DNA of 64,000 nt from a bacterium (lineage in GTDB: Bacteria; NPL-UPA2; JAUVJM01), in contig JAUWGW010000002.1 of assembly GCA_030606215.1 (NCBI GenBank), forward strand, positions 61,325 to 125,324. Reading direction: 5' to 3'. The position numbers and the translations under genes were made by a program. How positions within the stretch are numbered: position 1 is the stretch's first letter; every line of letters begins with the position of its first letter. The notes under the pieces were generated by a model that saw nothing but the letters and a program-made list of their open reading frames with translations, searched no databases and was not told the origin of the DNA. Below, piece by piece: positions 1 to 6,182 of the stretch.

Positions 1-1
1 G

Positions 2-1471
2 GAATATTGCAGTGGGGCTACTTTAAATCAAATCCTGACAGAGCGGCGTAAATTGGATTTAGCCAGTGCAGACAGGATAGTAGCTCAGATTGCTCAGGCT
101 TTGAGTTATATTCATGAGCACGGATTTGTGCACAGAGATGTTAAACCTTCCAATATTATTGTAGATGACAATGGTCAGGTTAAAATCACGGACCTTGGTA
201 TTGCCAGGGCAATTGAAGGAACAGGGATTACAGTTTCAGGAATAATCTTAGGGACGCCTGAATATATGTCACCAGAACAGGCGAAAGGAGAGAAGGTTAA
301 TGCGAGCACAGATATTTATTCCCTCGGAATTGTCATATATGAGATGTTAACAGGCGAGCTTCCTTTCAAAGGGAAGAATCCTGTTGCGCTTGCACGCCAG
401 CATATTTATGAACCGCCGCCACGCCTGCATTCTTTTGGGCCAGGGATACCTCCGGGTATAGAGAAGGTAATTCTCAAAGCAATTGCAAAGTCTCCGGAGC
501 AGAGGCACAGAAGTTGTAGAGAGTTCTTAACTGATTGGGAGGAAGCTGTCAAATTTAGCGGAACTGAGCAGGTGGGAAGGAAGAAGTGGGTTGCAAGATT
601 TGCGTCAGCGGTGTTTCTGATTGCTGCAGCTTTAGGGTTTCTCCTCTGTAAGTTGCCCGGCTCTATGTATGTTTCATCAATTCCACCAGATGCAGAGGTG
701 TATCTTGACGGTGAGAAGGCTGGCATCACACCAAAAGATATAGTCAGTGTTCATCCGGGCAAACACTACCTGGTTATTGAGAAGGATGACTATCAGGTTT
801 ACGGTATGGAGGTTAATGTGTCCAGGTGGAAGAGGCTTTCTATTTTCGTTCCACTTCAGAAAAATGTAAATCCAACTGCGGTTAATTTGCCTTCTCATGG
901 TACAAAGATGAAGTTGGATAGCATAACACCTCCTGATGTTGAGGTAGCAGAAGAAAAGAGGAGTGCTGGTCTTACAGAACAAAAACATCAGCTCAGGATT
1001 GTGGAAATTTCAGGGGATGAGGAGAATCCGAAAACTTTAAATGTTGGCGATATTCGTAGCGCTGATAAGTCTGAGGAGGCAATATCACAATCCGGAGAGA
1101 GCCTATCCGAAGAGAATTTGCTAACTGCAATAGATTCAGATTTCAACGAATGGATTCATAACGACAGTATGGAATATAGCTTGCCTGATGGAGGGGTGAT
1201 GGCTGAAATGCCTCCAGAGGTAGCTGAGAGGTTTATGGGAGGAGGTGTCCATGTAGGCAAGATTTCCGCTGTCAATCGGACGACAGGTCGCGTATCGTTG
1301 CATATCGGGGGTGTAACGGAGGGAGATATACTACAGGTCGTAAGAGGAAGGAGATTTATAACAAGTATAAAAATCTTCCGTATCTACGATTTCAACACGG
1401 CAGTCGGGGCTGTTACAAAGAGCTCGGAAATCTGGAGGATAAATGCCGGAGATATTGTCATAGGGGATTAG
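2..1471 (+). CDS. Ser/Thr protein kinase with PEGA domain, 5'-truncated by the window edge
   Basis: Hanks-type eukaryotic-like kinase, C-terminal part. The frame is open from base 2, so the N-lobe with the ATP-binding glycine loop and lysine lies outside the window; the TTG at 53 is not a real start. Visible kinase motifs are the catalytic loop HRDVKPSN, DLG in place of DFG, GTPEYMSPEQ (activation-segment end) and DIYSLG. A single membrane helix follows (about 590-650), then a PEGA module (about 660-800; SIPPDAEVYLDGEKAG), a low-complexity linker, and a C-terminal beta-rich domain around GRVSLHIGGVTEGD. This is the usual layout of a membrane kinase with a cytoplasmic kinase domain and an extracytoplasmic sensor. 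The substrate cannot be read. Its stop codon lies inside the left 28-bp repeat of the neighbouring island. Confidence 0.9.
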   Translation, partial: EYCSGATLNQILTERRKLDLASADRIVAQIAQALSYIHEHGFVHRDVKPSNIIVDDNGQVKITDLGIARAIEGTGITVSGIILGTPEYMSPEQAKGEKVNASTDIYSLGIVIYEMLTGELPFKGKNPVALARQHIYEPPPRLHSFGPGIPPGIEKVILKAIAKSPEQRHRSCREFLTDWEEAVKFSGTEQVGRKKWVARFASAVFLIAAALGFLLCKLPGSMYVSSIPPDAEVYLDGEKAGITPKDIVSVHPGKHYLVIEKDDYQVYGMEVNVSRWKRLSIFVPLQKNVNPTAVNLPSHGTKMKLDSITPPDVEVAEEKRSAGLTEQKHQLRIVEISGDEENPKTLNVGDIRSADKSEEAISQSGESLSEENLLTAIDSDFNEWIHNDSMEYSLPDGGVMAEMPPEVAERFMGGGVHVGKISAVNRTTGRVSLHIGGVTEGDILQVVRGRRFITSIKIFRIYDFNTAVGAVTKSSEIWRINAGDIVIGD

Positions 1472-1492
1472 AGTCTTACCGGGATTCCTCTT
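1465..1492. repeat. Left 28-bp direct repeat bounding the accessory island
   Basis: Identical over 28 bp to 5171-5198, where the same bases are the 3' end of hisF. This left copy contains the kinase stop codon on the plus strand. On the minus strand it supplies the last codons (GIPVRL and stop) of the small integrase fragment. Removing one copy plus the intervening DNA would place the kinase and hisF stop codons against each other in convergent orientation. The repeat therefore looks like the junction of an insertion at the hisF 3' end. Confidence 0.8.
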
Positions 1493-1605
1493 TCTTTTTG
1501 TACTTCCTCAACAGTCAAAACAACCGGCAGTCTGTGGCCACGTTTTGCCCTGGCTGTCTTGTTCAGTTCTTTAAGGTCAAGTATCAATGGGTGTAGCTTC
1601 ATCAT
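1468..1605 (-). pseudogene. Integron-type integrase fragment fused to a hisF tail
   Basis: A 45-codon reading frame on the minus strand. Residues 26-35 read RLPVVLTVEE, the signature at the start of the catalytic domain of IntI/Xer tyrosine recombinases, preceded by a basic stretch (KTARAKRGH) typical of the end of the core-binding domain. After EEVQK the protein abruptly becomes ERGIPVRL, the C-terminus of HisF encoded at 5174. None of the catalytic residues is present. It is a remnant created by the recombination that duplicated the 28-bp repeat. It could instead come from a Xer-like integrase, but the IntI-like fragment at 3074 supports the integron reading. Confidence 0.6.
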
Positions 1606-1632
1606 ACAACTTTGGGACAACCGTTATGACTA

Positions 1633-1661
1633 TTGAAAAAACTACGTAATATTGATATAAT
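1633..1661 (+). promoter_or_regulatory. Sigma-70-like promoter upstream of the HicB gene
   Basis: TTGAAA at 1633-1638 and TATAAT at 1656-1661 are separated by 17 bp, a near-consensus housekeeping promoter. It lies between the integrase fragment (reading left) and the HicB gene (reading right). That is where an integron cassette promoter would lie, but it may simply be the promoter of this cassette. No coding sequence is recognised between 1662 and 1770. Confidence 0.5.
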
Positions 1662-1770
1662 AAAGTTGAGGAAAAAATTAATCTTCAAAAAGAAGGCAAA
1701 AATGCAAAACCATATCAAGTTAAACAAGTTCGAAATATTATCCAGAAATATGGGTTAGGAGGGTTATTCG

Positions 1771-1983
1771 ATGTATAAGTATGAGATTGTTATGTACTGG
1801 AGTGCCGATGATGACGCATTTGTTGCCGAAGTGCCTGAGCTTCCTGGCTGCATGGCTCACGGGAGCACTCAGGAGGATGCCCTGAAAAACATCAACGAAG
1901 CAATGCATCTTTGGATTGATACGGCACGTGAGCACAGCGAGCCTATTCCAGAGCCAAGGTGTCATCGTCTTATGTACGCATAA
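1771..1983 (+). CDS. hicB: HicB-family antitoxin-like protein (orphan)
   Basis: A 70-residue HicB-like partial RNase H fold: YEIVMYWSADDDAFVAEVPE, then LPGCMAHGSTQEDALKN and NINEAMHLWID. The WSADD...VAEVPELPGC pattern is diagnostic of the family. HicB normally neutralises the mRNA interferase HicA and autoregulates the operon. No HicA-like gene is next to it, and no C-terminal DNA-binding domain is present, so it is a stand-alone small HicB. A GGAGGG ribosome-binding site precedes the ATG. It is followed 6 bases later by an attC-like site, so it looks like an integron gene cassette. Confidence 0.85.
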   Translation: MYKYEIVMYWSADDDAFVAEVPELPGCMAHGSTQEDALKNINEAMHLWIDTAREHSEPIPEPRCHRLMYA

Positions 1984-1989
1984 AATCAA

Positions 1990-2060
1990 GCCATAACAAA
2001 TCAATGAACCTGACCTAAAATAGCTGGCACAATTTTAGGCAGGTGATTTTTGTGTTAGGT
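1990..2060 (+). other. attC-like recombination site of the HicB cassette
   Basis: The outer boxes are CCATAAC (1991-1997) and GTTAGGT (2054-2060). The inner stem pairs CCTGACCTAAAAT (2009-2021) with ATTTTAGGCAGG (2032-2043), leaving one unpaired A on the left arm, and the loop is about 10 nt. An unpaired stretch (AATGA) lies between outer and inner stems. Extra-helical bases, an unpaired central spacer and a terminal GTTRRRY box are the structural hallmarks of integron attC sites. Direction agrees with the plus-strand HicB gene. Bases 2061-2236 hold no gene I can recognise. Confidence 0.75.
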
Positions 2061-2236
2061 GCCATGTCATCTGTTGCCTTTTGCAGTTATCAGCGTTTTC
2101 GTTCTGCGATGGTGCTATAGCTACTGGGGGGAAGAGGAAAACCACATGATAGAATCAAAAGGAAATGCCCAACCAAGTGCTGTAGCGGATGTGGACAAGC
2201 TGCGTCGATGAGTTTGGATGTTAGAGGAAATAAGAA

Positions 2237-2575
2237 TTACTTAATTGAAATCTTCTTTAATAACGGTAGGATTTGAGGGATGTGTTTTTCAATGACTTGC
2301 CACACCATCTGTCTGTCAATACCGAAATATTCGTGAATTAGTTTATTTCTCATGCCTGCCATTTGTTTCCATGGTATGTCCGGATATTCCAGCCTGAACG
2401 TCACCGGCAAATTTTTGGTTGCTTCTCCGATAACTTCAAGGCAGCGGATGACTGCATTGACCGTCTTTTTATCCGCGGAAAAATCTTTAAAAGACATCCC
2501 TTTGGTAAATTCAAGAATATCTCCGCATGATTCTATTAAATCATTTATATAGTCTCGAACATCACGCTCTTTCAT
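2237..2575 (-). CDS. hepT: HepT-like HEPN ribonuclease toxin (DUF86)
   Basis: A 112-residue helical HEPN protein. The RNase motif R-x4-H-x-Y is visible as RNKLIHEYF near residues 77-85, and GMRNKLIHEYFGID is the classic DUF86 signature. In the HepT/MntA system the HEPN toxin cleaves RNA and is silenced when MntA adds AMP to the motif tyrosine, which is present here. It starts inside the end of the MntA gene (ATGA overlap), so both are translated from one message. The pair reads opposite to the other cassette genes of the island. Confidence 0.9.
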   Translation of the reverse strand: MKERDVRDYINDLIESCGDILEFTKGMSFKDFSADKKTVNAVIRCLEVIGEATKNLPVTFRLEYPDIPWKQMAGMRNKLIHEYFGIDRQMVWQVIEKHIPQILPLLKKISIK

Positions 2576-2871
2576 ACCATCTGAACTTCTTTCAAAATAT
2601 ACTCTCCTATGTAAGGTCTTAAAGCCCTACGAGAAACAAGCTCAACCTTGATATTCAACAGATTAGATAATTCCTCTTCCATATCGATAAATTCAAAAAG
2701 GCTTATCGGAGCAGAAAAATCAACCAAAATATCAACATCGCTATGGGATGTTTGTTCATTTCTCACATATGAACCAAATACTCCTATCTGGCTAACGTGA
2801 TATTTGTTGGCTAATTCTGGCTTGTGTTTTTCCAAAACCTCTTTTATTTCGGAAATTCCCATATCTGTCAC
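2572..2871 (-). CDS. mntA: MntA-like nucleotidyltransferase antitoxin
   Basis: A 99-residue minimal nucleotidyltransferase. The family motif GS-x10-DxD is intact: GSYVRNEQTSHSDVDILVDF around residues 33-52, with the metal-binding aspartates of DVD. It is the antitoxin partner of the overlapping HepT gene and probably inactivates it by AMPylation of the toxin tyrosine. It is first in the two-gene operon. The intact active-site residues of both proteins suggest a functional module despite the decayed surroundings. Confidence 0.9.
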   Translation of the reverse strand: MTDMGISEIKEVLEKHKPELANKYHVSQIGVFGSYVRNEQTSHSDVDILVDFSAPISLFEFIDMEEELSNLLNIKVELVSRRALRPYIGEYILKEVQMV

Positions 2872-2947
2872 CCACCTAAATTATAGCACAAATTTGCAGG
2901 AAATTGTGAGAAAATAAAGCAAGCTTTTCAGCGAACAACGTTCCGCT

Positions 2948-2970
2948 GCCGCTGAGCTTCCACGTTAGGT
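2948..2970 (+). other. Right half of a decayed attC-like site
   Basis: The sequence GCTGAGCTTCCACGTTAGGT ends in GTTAGGT (2964-2970), the R' box of attC sites. Its inner arm resembles right halves of cassette recombination sites. A convincing left arm is not visible nearby. The rest of 2872-3073 contains no gene, apart from the degenerate repeat at 2996-3036. Confidence 0.4.
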
Positions 2971-2995
2971 GTAGTAAAAAAGGGTATGCAATGAG

Positions 2996-3036
2996 ATACA
3001 AGAAACTCTTAGAATAGATTAGAGTCTTATTGGGAT
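2996..3036. repeat. Internal degenerate copy of the island's right-end junction
   Basis: 41 bp matching 5151-5191 at 37 positions by eye. It includes ATACAAGAAACTCTTAGA followed by a diverged copy of the hisF-end repeat (GATTAGAGTCTTATTGGGAT). This divides the island into two units, each ending with the same sequence and each having an integrase remnant just to the right of a repeat copy (1468-1605 and 3074-3274). Confidence 0.75.
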
Positions 3037-3073
3037 GAGCGAAGAAGGTTTGGACCTGTAAAAAAAGATGCAT

Positions 3074-3274
3074 CTATGAATCAAGGGGGCTTCTGATCCC
3101 AAGTTTATTTTTCCGGGCGACGTGGGTGTAGATCATCGTTGTCTGCAAGTTCGCATGGCCCAACAACTCCTGAATGGTCCGGATATCATATCCCTCTTCA
3201 AGAAGATGTGTTGCAAAACTGTGGCGCAGAGTATGAATTGTAGCCCGCTTAATGATTCCTGCTTTTCTTGACTT
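3074..3274 (-). pseudogene. C-terminal catalytic fragment of an integron integrase (IntI-type)
   Basis: 66 codons open on the minus strand with no start and an in-frame stop (TAA at 3275-3277) just upstream. It encodes [20 protein letters not shown], then [15 protein letters not shown] and a C-terminal GIRSPLDS. These are tyrosine-recombinase box II (HxLRH), the LLGH helix and the nucleophile tyrosine. The TMIYTHV...G(I/V)RSPLD ending is characteristic of integron integrases rather than XerC/D. The N-terminal two-thirds, including the first catalytic arginine, is missing. It reads leftward while the cassette genes to its right read rightward, the normal integron geometry. Confidence 0.8.
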
Positions 3275-3352
3275 TTATATATTATCTGCTACCATAAATA
3301 TGAAAAACAAGGTAACTGTTCAATAGTGTATGTTCTGCAAAGGAGAAGTTAA

Positions 3353-3958
3353 ATGGATGTAAAATGGCATATTGCATTCTGTAACGTGACGTTTACCGAG
3401 TACGCGGGAATGACCTACCGGGATTATTATGCTTCCCCCACCAACATGCTGGAAGCCCAGCTGACGGCAAAGACCGTTGCGGAGAAGAAATTCGGCGCCG
3501 GGACTTTCATTACGCCCTGCATTGACACACCCGCAGTTTCATTCGCTTCGTACCTTGGAATGACATTTATCGAACCGTATGATGATGAGTTGCCCTATAT
3601 TGACGGACAGGCACCTTTGCTCAAGGAACCTGTAGACGTGAAGTGCCTTCACTCGGGTGACCCGAAGACAACCGGCCTTATGGCCAAGCGCTGGCAGGCG
3701 TGGCAATACTACAGATCGCAGGGGTACGAAGTTCGCTTCGGAGGGCATGGCGGTTCAATTCTGACCACAGCGCACGAAATCAGTGCTGGCAACATCCTGC
3801 TGTGGCTTGCAGAGAATCCCGCGGGGGCCGAATGTGTGCTTGATGCCGTAACTGATGCCGATTTGGCGATTCGCGCTTTCGATGAGTCACTTTGCGGGGC
3901 AACGGACTCGGTCTATACCGGGGACGACTTCTCCGGTCTGCTCTCGCCCGAAATGTAG
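3353..3958 (+). pseudogene. Truncated uroporphyrinogen decarboxylase-family (URO-D) gene
   Basis: 201 residues similar to the N-terminal and middle part of URO-D superfamily proteins, which include heme-pathway decarboxylases and corrinoid methyltransferases of about 340 residues. The frame stops directly after GDDFSGLLSPEM, a motif usually followed by roughly 130 more residues, so the C-terminal part of the barrel is lost. The cut falls at the start of an attC-like sequence. It has an AAGGAG ribosome-binding site and ATG, and looks richer in G+C than its flanks, suggesting a different origin. Activity is unlikely. Calling it an intact short protein is the alternative. Confidence 0.6.
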
Positions 3959-4013
3959 AACAAACGGATGGAGGCCGACCTCGTAAACTCGGCGGCTCAT
4001 CCTAAACATTAGA
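3956..4013 (+). other. Degenerate attC-like site after the truncated URO-D gene
   Basis: TAGAAC (3956-3961) and CATTAGA (4007-4013) take the outer-box positions. Between them GGATGGAGGCCGA and CGGCGGCTCATCC form an imperfect stem around a TCGTAAACT-like loop. The right outer box deviates from GTTRRRY, so recombination competence is doubtful. Its position between two plus-strand genes fits a cassette boundary. Confidence 0.45.
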
Positions 4014-4017
4014 ATAA

Positions 4018-4319
4018 ATGTTAAAAAATTTATGGAATAATTATGGATGGATTGTATTAGTTGTAGGATTAATCCTCCTTAATATTCTATTTTTAAAACC
4101 AATGGGTAAAATTATTAGTGGTTTTCATCGGGGAGTTAACTATACTAGTGTAATGTCACAGTAATAGCTTTACAATTCTTGAGAGCATTCATCATTGTAA
4201 AGAAGCATTAGGGACACTACACTAGAAAAGAAACGTTTGGAGATATCGCCCAGGGAATAATTTTTCTATTATTTTCAGGCTATATTATCTATCTTTTGAT
4301 ACGCGGAGTCATTGGATAA
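4018..4319 (+). pseudogene. Small two-helix membrane protein gene split by a miniature element
   Basis: Reads from ATG 4018 as MLKNLWNNYGW and a hydrophobic helix (IVLVVGLILLNILFL), reaches GVNYT, and then runs into the inserted element at 4148-4222. Removing that element and one copy of its TA target gives a continuous 74-residue protein: GVNYT joins RKETFGDIAQG, a second hydrophobic helix follows, and the protein ends IRGVIG at 4319. Exact restoration of the frame shows the gene was intact before the insertion. I do not recognise the family. It lies in the cassette array in the plus orientation. Confidence 0.7.
4148..4222. mobile_element. 75-bp MITE-like element with TA target duplication
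   Basis: The imperfect terminal inverted repeats begin GTGTAATGTC and end GACACTACAC, with a further matching block (CTTTACAAT / ATTGTAAAG) close to the centre. The element is flanked by TA on both sides (4146-4147 and 4223-4224), the target duplication made by IS630/Tc1-mariner-type transposases. It encodes nothing, so it would have been moved by a transposase elsewhere in the genome. Excision in silico restores the interrupted reading frame, which supports these exact ends. Confidence 0.75.
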
Positions 4320-4392
4320 AATCCGAGCCGTAAAAAAGATGCAATTTAATTTAAAATTATGATATAATATGTTTGTTTGGAGGTAGGTTAAT

Positions 4393-4641
4393 TTGAGTCC
4401 TACAGTATTCAGAGAAGGAAAATATAGATTTTATTTTTTCTCCAAAGAGGAACCGAGAGTTCATATTCATGTTATTTCTCCAGACGGAGAAGCAAAGTTT
4501 TGGTTAGAACCGTTAATTTCATTAGCAAATTATTCAGGTTTTTCCAAAAAACAATTAAATTTTTTACAAAAAACTGTAGAGAGGCATAAAAATGAAATTA
4601 TTAAAAAGTGGAAAGAGCACCTTAAAACCAGAGATAACTAA
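4393..4641 (+). CDS. DUF4160 domain protein
   Basis: 82 residues starting at TTG 4393 behind a GGAGG ribosome-binding site and an AT-rich TATAAT (4363-4368). The motifs MSPTVFREGKYRFYFFS, EPRVHIHV and GEAKFWLEPL are typical of DUF4160, a small family usually next to DUF2442 and suspected to be part of a toxin-antitoxin pair. The next gene is indeed DUF2442 and overlaps it by 50 nt, so the two are translationally coupled. Function is not established. The pair probably formed one cassette ending in the attC half-site at 4863. Confidence 0.85.
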   Translation: MSPTVFREGKYRFYFFSKEEPRVHIHVISPDGEAKFWLEPLISLANYSGFSKKQLNFLQKTVERHKNEIIKKWKEHLKTRDN

Positions 4642-4852
4642 TATTTCTGAACATGGTTTTTGGATTTTATTAAATGGGAAGGAATATTTTCTCCCTTTCG
4701 AAAAATATCCTTGGTTTAAAAATGCCAAAATATCTTCAATAACTACTGTAAAATTATTCCATAATCATCATCTATACTGGCCGGAGTTAGATGTTGACTT
4801 ATCTACAGAAATTTTAACCAGTCCAGAAAAATACCCTTTAACATACAAGTAA
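4592..4852 (+). CDS. DUF2442 domain protein
   Basis: 86 residues if the ATG at 4592 is used; the conserved part begins around residue 15 (NISEHGFWILLNGKEYFLPF), so a later start is possible. The motif YFLPFEKYPWFKNA followed by LYWPELDVDLS is the DUF2442 signature. It partners the overlapping DUF4160 gene, an arrangement widespread in bacteria and archaea and thought to be a toxin-antitoxin-like module. It is followed within about 10 nt by a cassette attC half-site. Confidence 0.85.
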   Translation: MKLLKSGKSTLKPEITNISEHGFWILLNGKEYFLPFEKYPWFKNAKISSITTVKLFHNHHLYWPELDVDLSTEILTSPEKYPLTYK

Positions 4853-4862
4853 TAAATTCTAT

Positions 4863-4888
4863 TCTAACAAATCATTGCACCTGACCGC
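4863..4888 (+). other. Left half of an attC-like site
   Basis: TCTAACAAATC followed by ATTGCACCTGACCGC matches the left arm of typical cassette attC sites (R'' box CTAAC, then the L'' arm with CACCTGACCGC). The expected right arm is absent: the sequence runs straight into the FkbM fragment. A deletion or illegitimate recombination has therefore occurred inside the site. Confidence 0.6.
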
Positions 4889-4904
4889 AATTCCGCATAT
4901 TGTC

Positions 4905-5138
4905 AGCTGTGGCGTGCAGATTTATCAACTGCTGGTTGAGTTCCATCATCTGGAGTTTAGAGACGTGGGAGTAAGAGCAACAGAAAGGTGCCTGCGGTTA
5001 CTGAAGGATAACGCATATCGGCTGTTCTCCGTTTCAGAAAAGGGGCAGGAGTACTCCTTCGTGCGCGAGGATGTCTTGAGACAGAAAGATCCAATGACCT
5101 GCTATGCCCCACGCCCGAATGTATGGCATCTTCGGTGA
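4905..5138 (+). pseudogene. C-terminal remnant of a FkbM-family SAM-dependent methyltransferase
   Basis: The frame is open through the attC half-site (first possible start TTG 4875), but homology-like sequence begins near 4915: LLVEFHHLEFRDVG, then CLRLLKDNAYRLFSVS and GQEYSFVRED. The EFHH...GYRLFSVS...GxEYSF pattern resembles the last third of FkbM-type methyltransferases. The SAM-binding N-terminal domain is missing, so it should be inactive. It ends just before the repeat at 5151, at the right edge of the island. Confidence 0.5.
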
Positions 5139-5170
5139 GGTTCAGACAAAATACAAGAAACTCTTAGAGT

Positions 5171-5198
5171 GGATTAGAGTCTTACCGGGATTCCTCTT
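5171..5198. repeat. Right 28-bp direct repeat (native 3' end of hisF)
   Basis: Identical to 1465-1492. Here it is part of an intact hisF gene, so this copy is presumed native and the left copy a duplication produced by the insertion. The 20 bp immediately to its left (5151-5170) are also repeated at 2996-3015. Confidence 0.8.
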
Positions 5199-5929
5199 CC
5201 TTTGAGATATATCTTCGCCTCACTTATAGTGTATTCTCCATAGTGGAAGATAGAAGCTGCGAGGACAGCATCTGCTTTGCCTTCGGAAATAACATCATAC
5301 AGATGCTGGAGGTTTCCCGCTCCCCCGGAAGCAATTACTGGTATATTAACCGCTTCGGAGACTCTCCGGGTTAATTCAACATCGTATCCGTTCTTTGTCC
5401 CATCGCAATCCATACTTGTAAGCAATATTTCACCTGCTCCAAGTTTTTCAGCTTTCTTTGCCCATTCAATAGCATCAACGCCGGTTGGAGTTGTCCCGGA
5501 ATCTGTGTAAACTTCCCAGTTTGAACCTTTGCGTTTTGCATCAATTGCCACTATTGTGCATTGAGTTCCAAATCTTCTGGCAACCTGGTTGATAATGTCA
5601 GGATTTAAAACAGCCGCTGTGTTAATTGAAACTTTATCGGCCCCCGCTCTTAATAATTGCCCGACATCCTCAACAGTTCTGATTCCCCCTCCTACAGTCA
5701 AGGGGACGAAAACCTGCTCAGAAGTTTTCCTGACAACTTCAAGCATTGTTGGACGGTTCTCGATCGTTGCAGTGATGTCAAGGAAGGCAAGTTCATCAGC
5801 TCCCTCTTTGCTATACCGGGAACCAATTTCAACAGGGTCTCCTGCATCTCTGAGATTAAGAAACCTTACACCTTTAACTACCCGTCCATCTTTTACATCC
5901 AGGCATGGAATAACTCTTTTTGCACGCAT
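5174..5929 (-). CDS. hisF: Imidazole glycerol phosphate synthase cyclase subunit
   Basis: A full-length 251-residue beta/alpha barrel. It makes imidazole glycerol phosphate and AICAR from PRFAR and ammonia in histidine synthesis. The catalytic aspartates are visible in [15 protein letters not shown] (N-terminus) and [15 protein letters not shown], with phosphate-binding glycines in VGGGIR and ASGGAG. No hisH, hisA or other his gene is adjacent, so hisF stands alone here and its glutaminase partner must be elsewhere. Its 3' end served as the insertion point of the island; the reading frame is preserved. Confidence 0.95.
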   Translation of the reverse strand: MRAKRVIPCLDVKDGRVVKGVRFLNLRDAGDPVEIGSRYSKEGADELAFLDITATIENRPTMLEVVRKTSEQVFVPLTVGGGIRTVEDVGQLLRAGADKVSINTAAVLNPDIINQVARRFGTQCTIVAIDAKRKGSNWEVYTDSGTTPTGVDAIEWAKKAEKLGAGEILLTSMDCDGTKNGYDVELTRRVSEAVNIPVIASGGAGNLQHLYDVISEGKADAVLAASIFHYGEYTISEAKIYLKGRGIPVRL

Positions 5930-6063
5930 TACATTTCTCCTCCAGGTTGAAAACTACAACGTCTGTAATTATATCACAATCCGGCAGAAGGTTGAATTGA
6001 TTTTTATATTGCAATTGTCGGTCAAGAATGCATATAATACCGTAAGTACTCAGTAAACGCCGT

Positions 6064-6147
6064 TGTCATTCTGACCCTGAGTGAAGCCCTGAGCAAAGCA
6101 AATGGGGAAGCGGAGGGCCTGTCCTTGAGCGAAGCGAAGGAATGACA
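6064..6147. repeat. Palindromic intergenic repeat
   Basis: Begins TGTCATTCTGACC and ends GGAATGACAG, so the ends can pair. Inside are paired GAG(C/T)GAA-type arms. This class of TGTCATTC...GAATGACA dispersed repeat is common between genes of many bacteria. It separates hisF from the divergently transcribed envelope operon. Confidence 0.55.
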
Positions 6148-6182
6148 GATTGGGATGTAGTTCGCTGAATATTTACGAGGAA

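Noticed and set aside
1662-1770. Short peptide frames before the HicB gene that might be a HicA remnant
   Set aside because: No start codon in the longest frame and no HicA motif (no GSH-type active-site pattern).
2106-2228. Possible further attC (CCCAACC ... ATGTTAGA) left of the HepT gene
   Set aside because: The arms do not pair convincingly and the boxes are common; not strong enough to list as a site.
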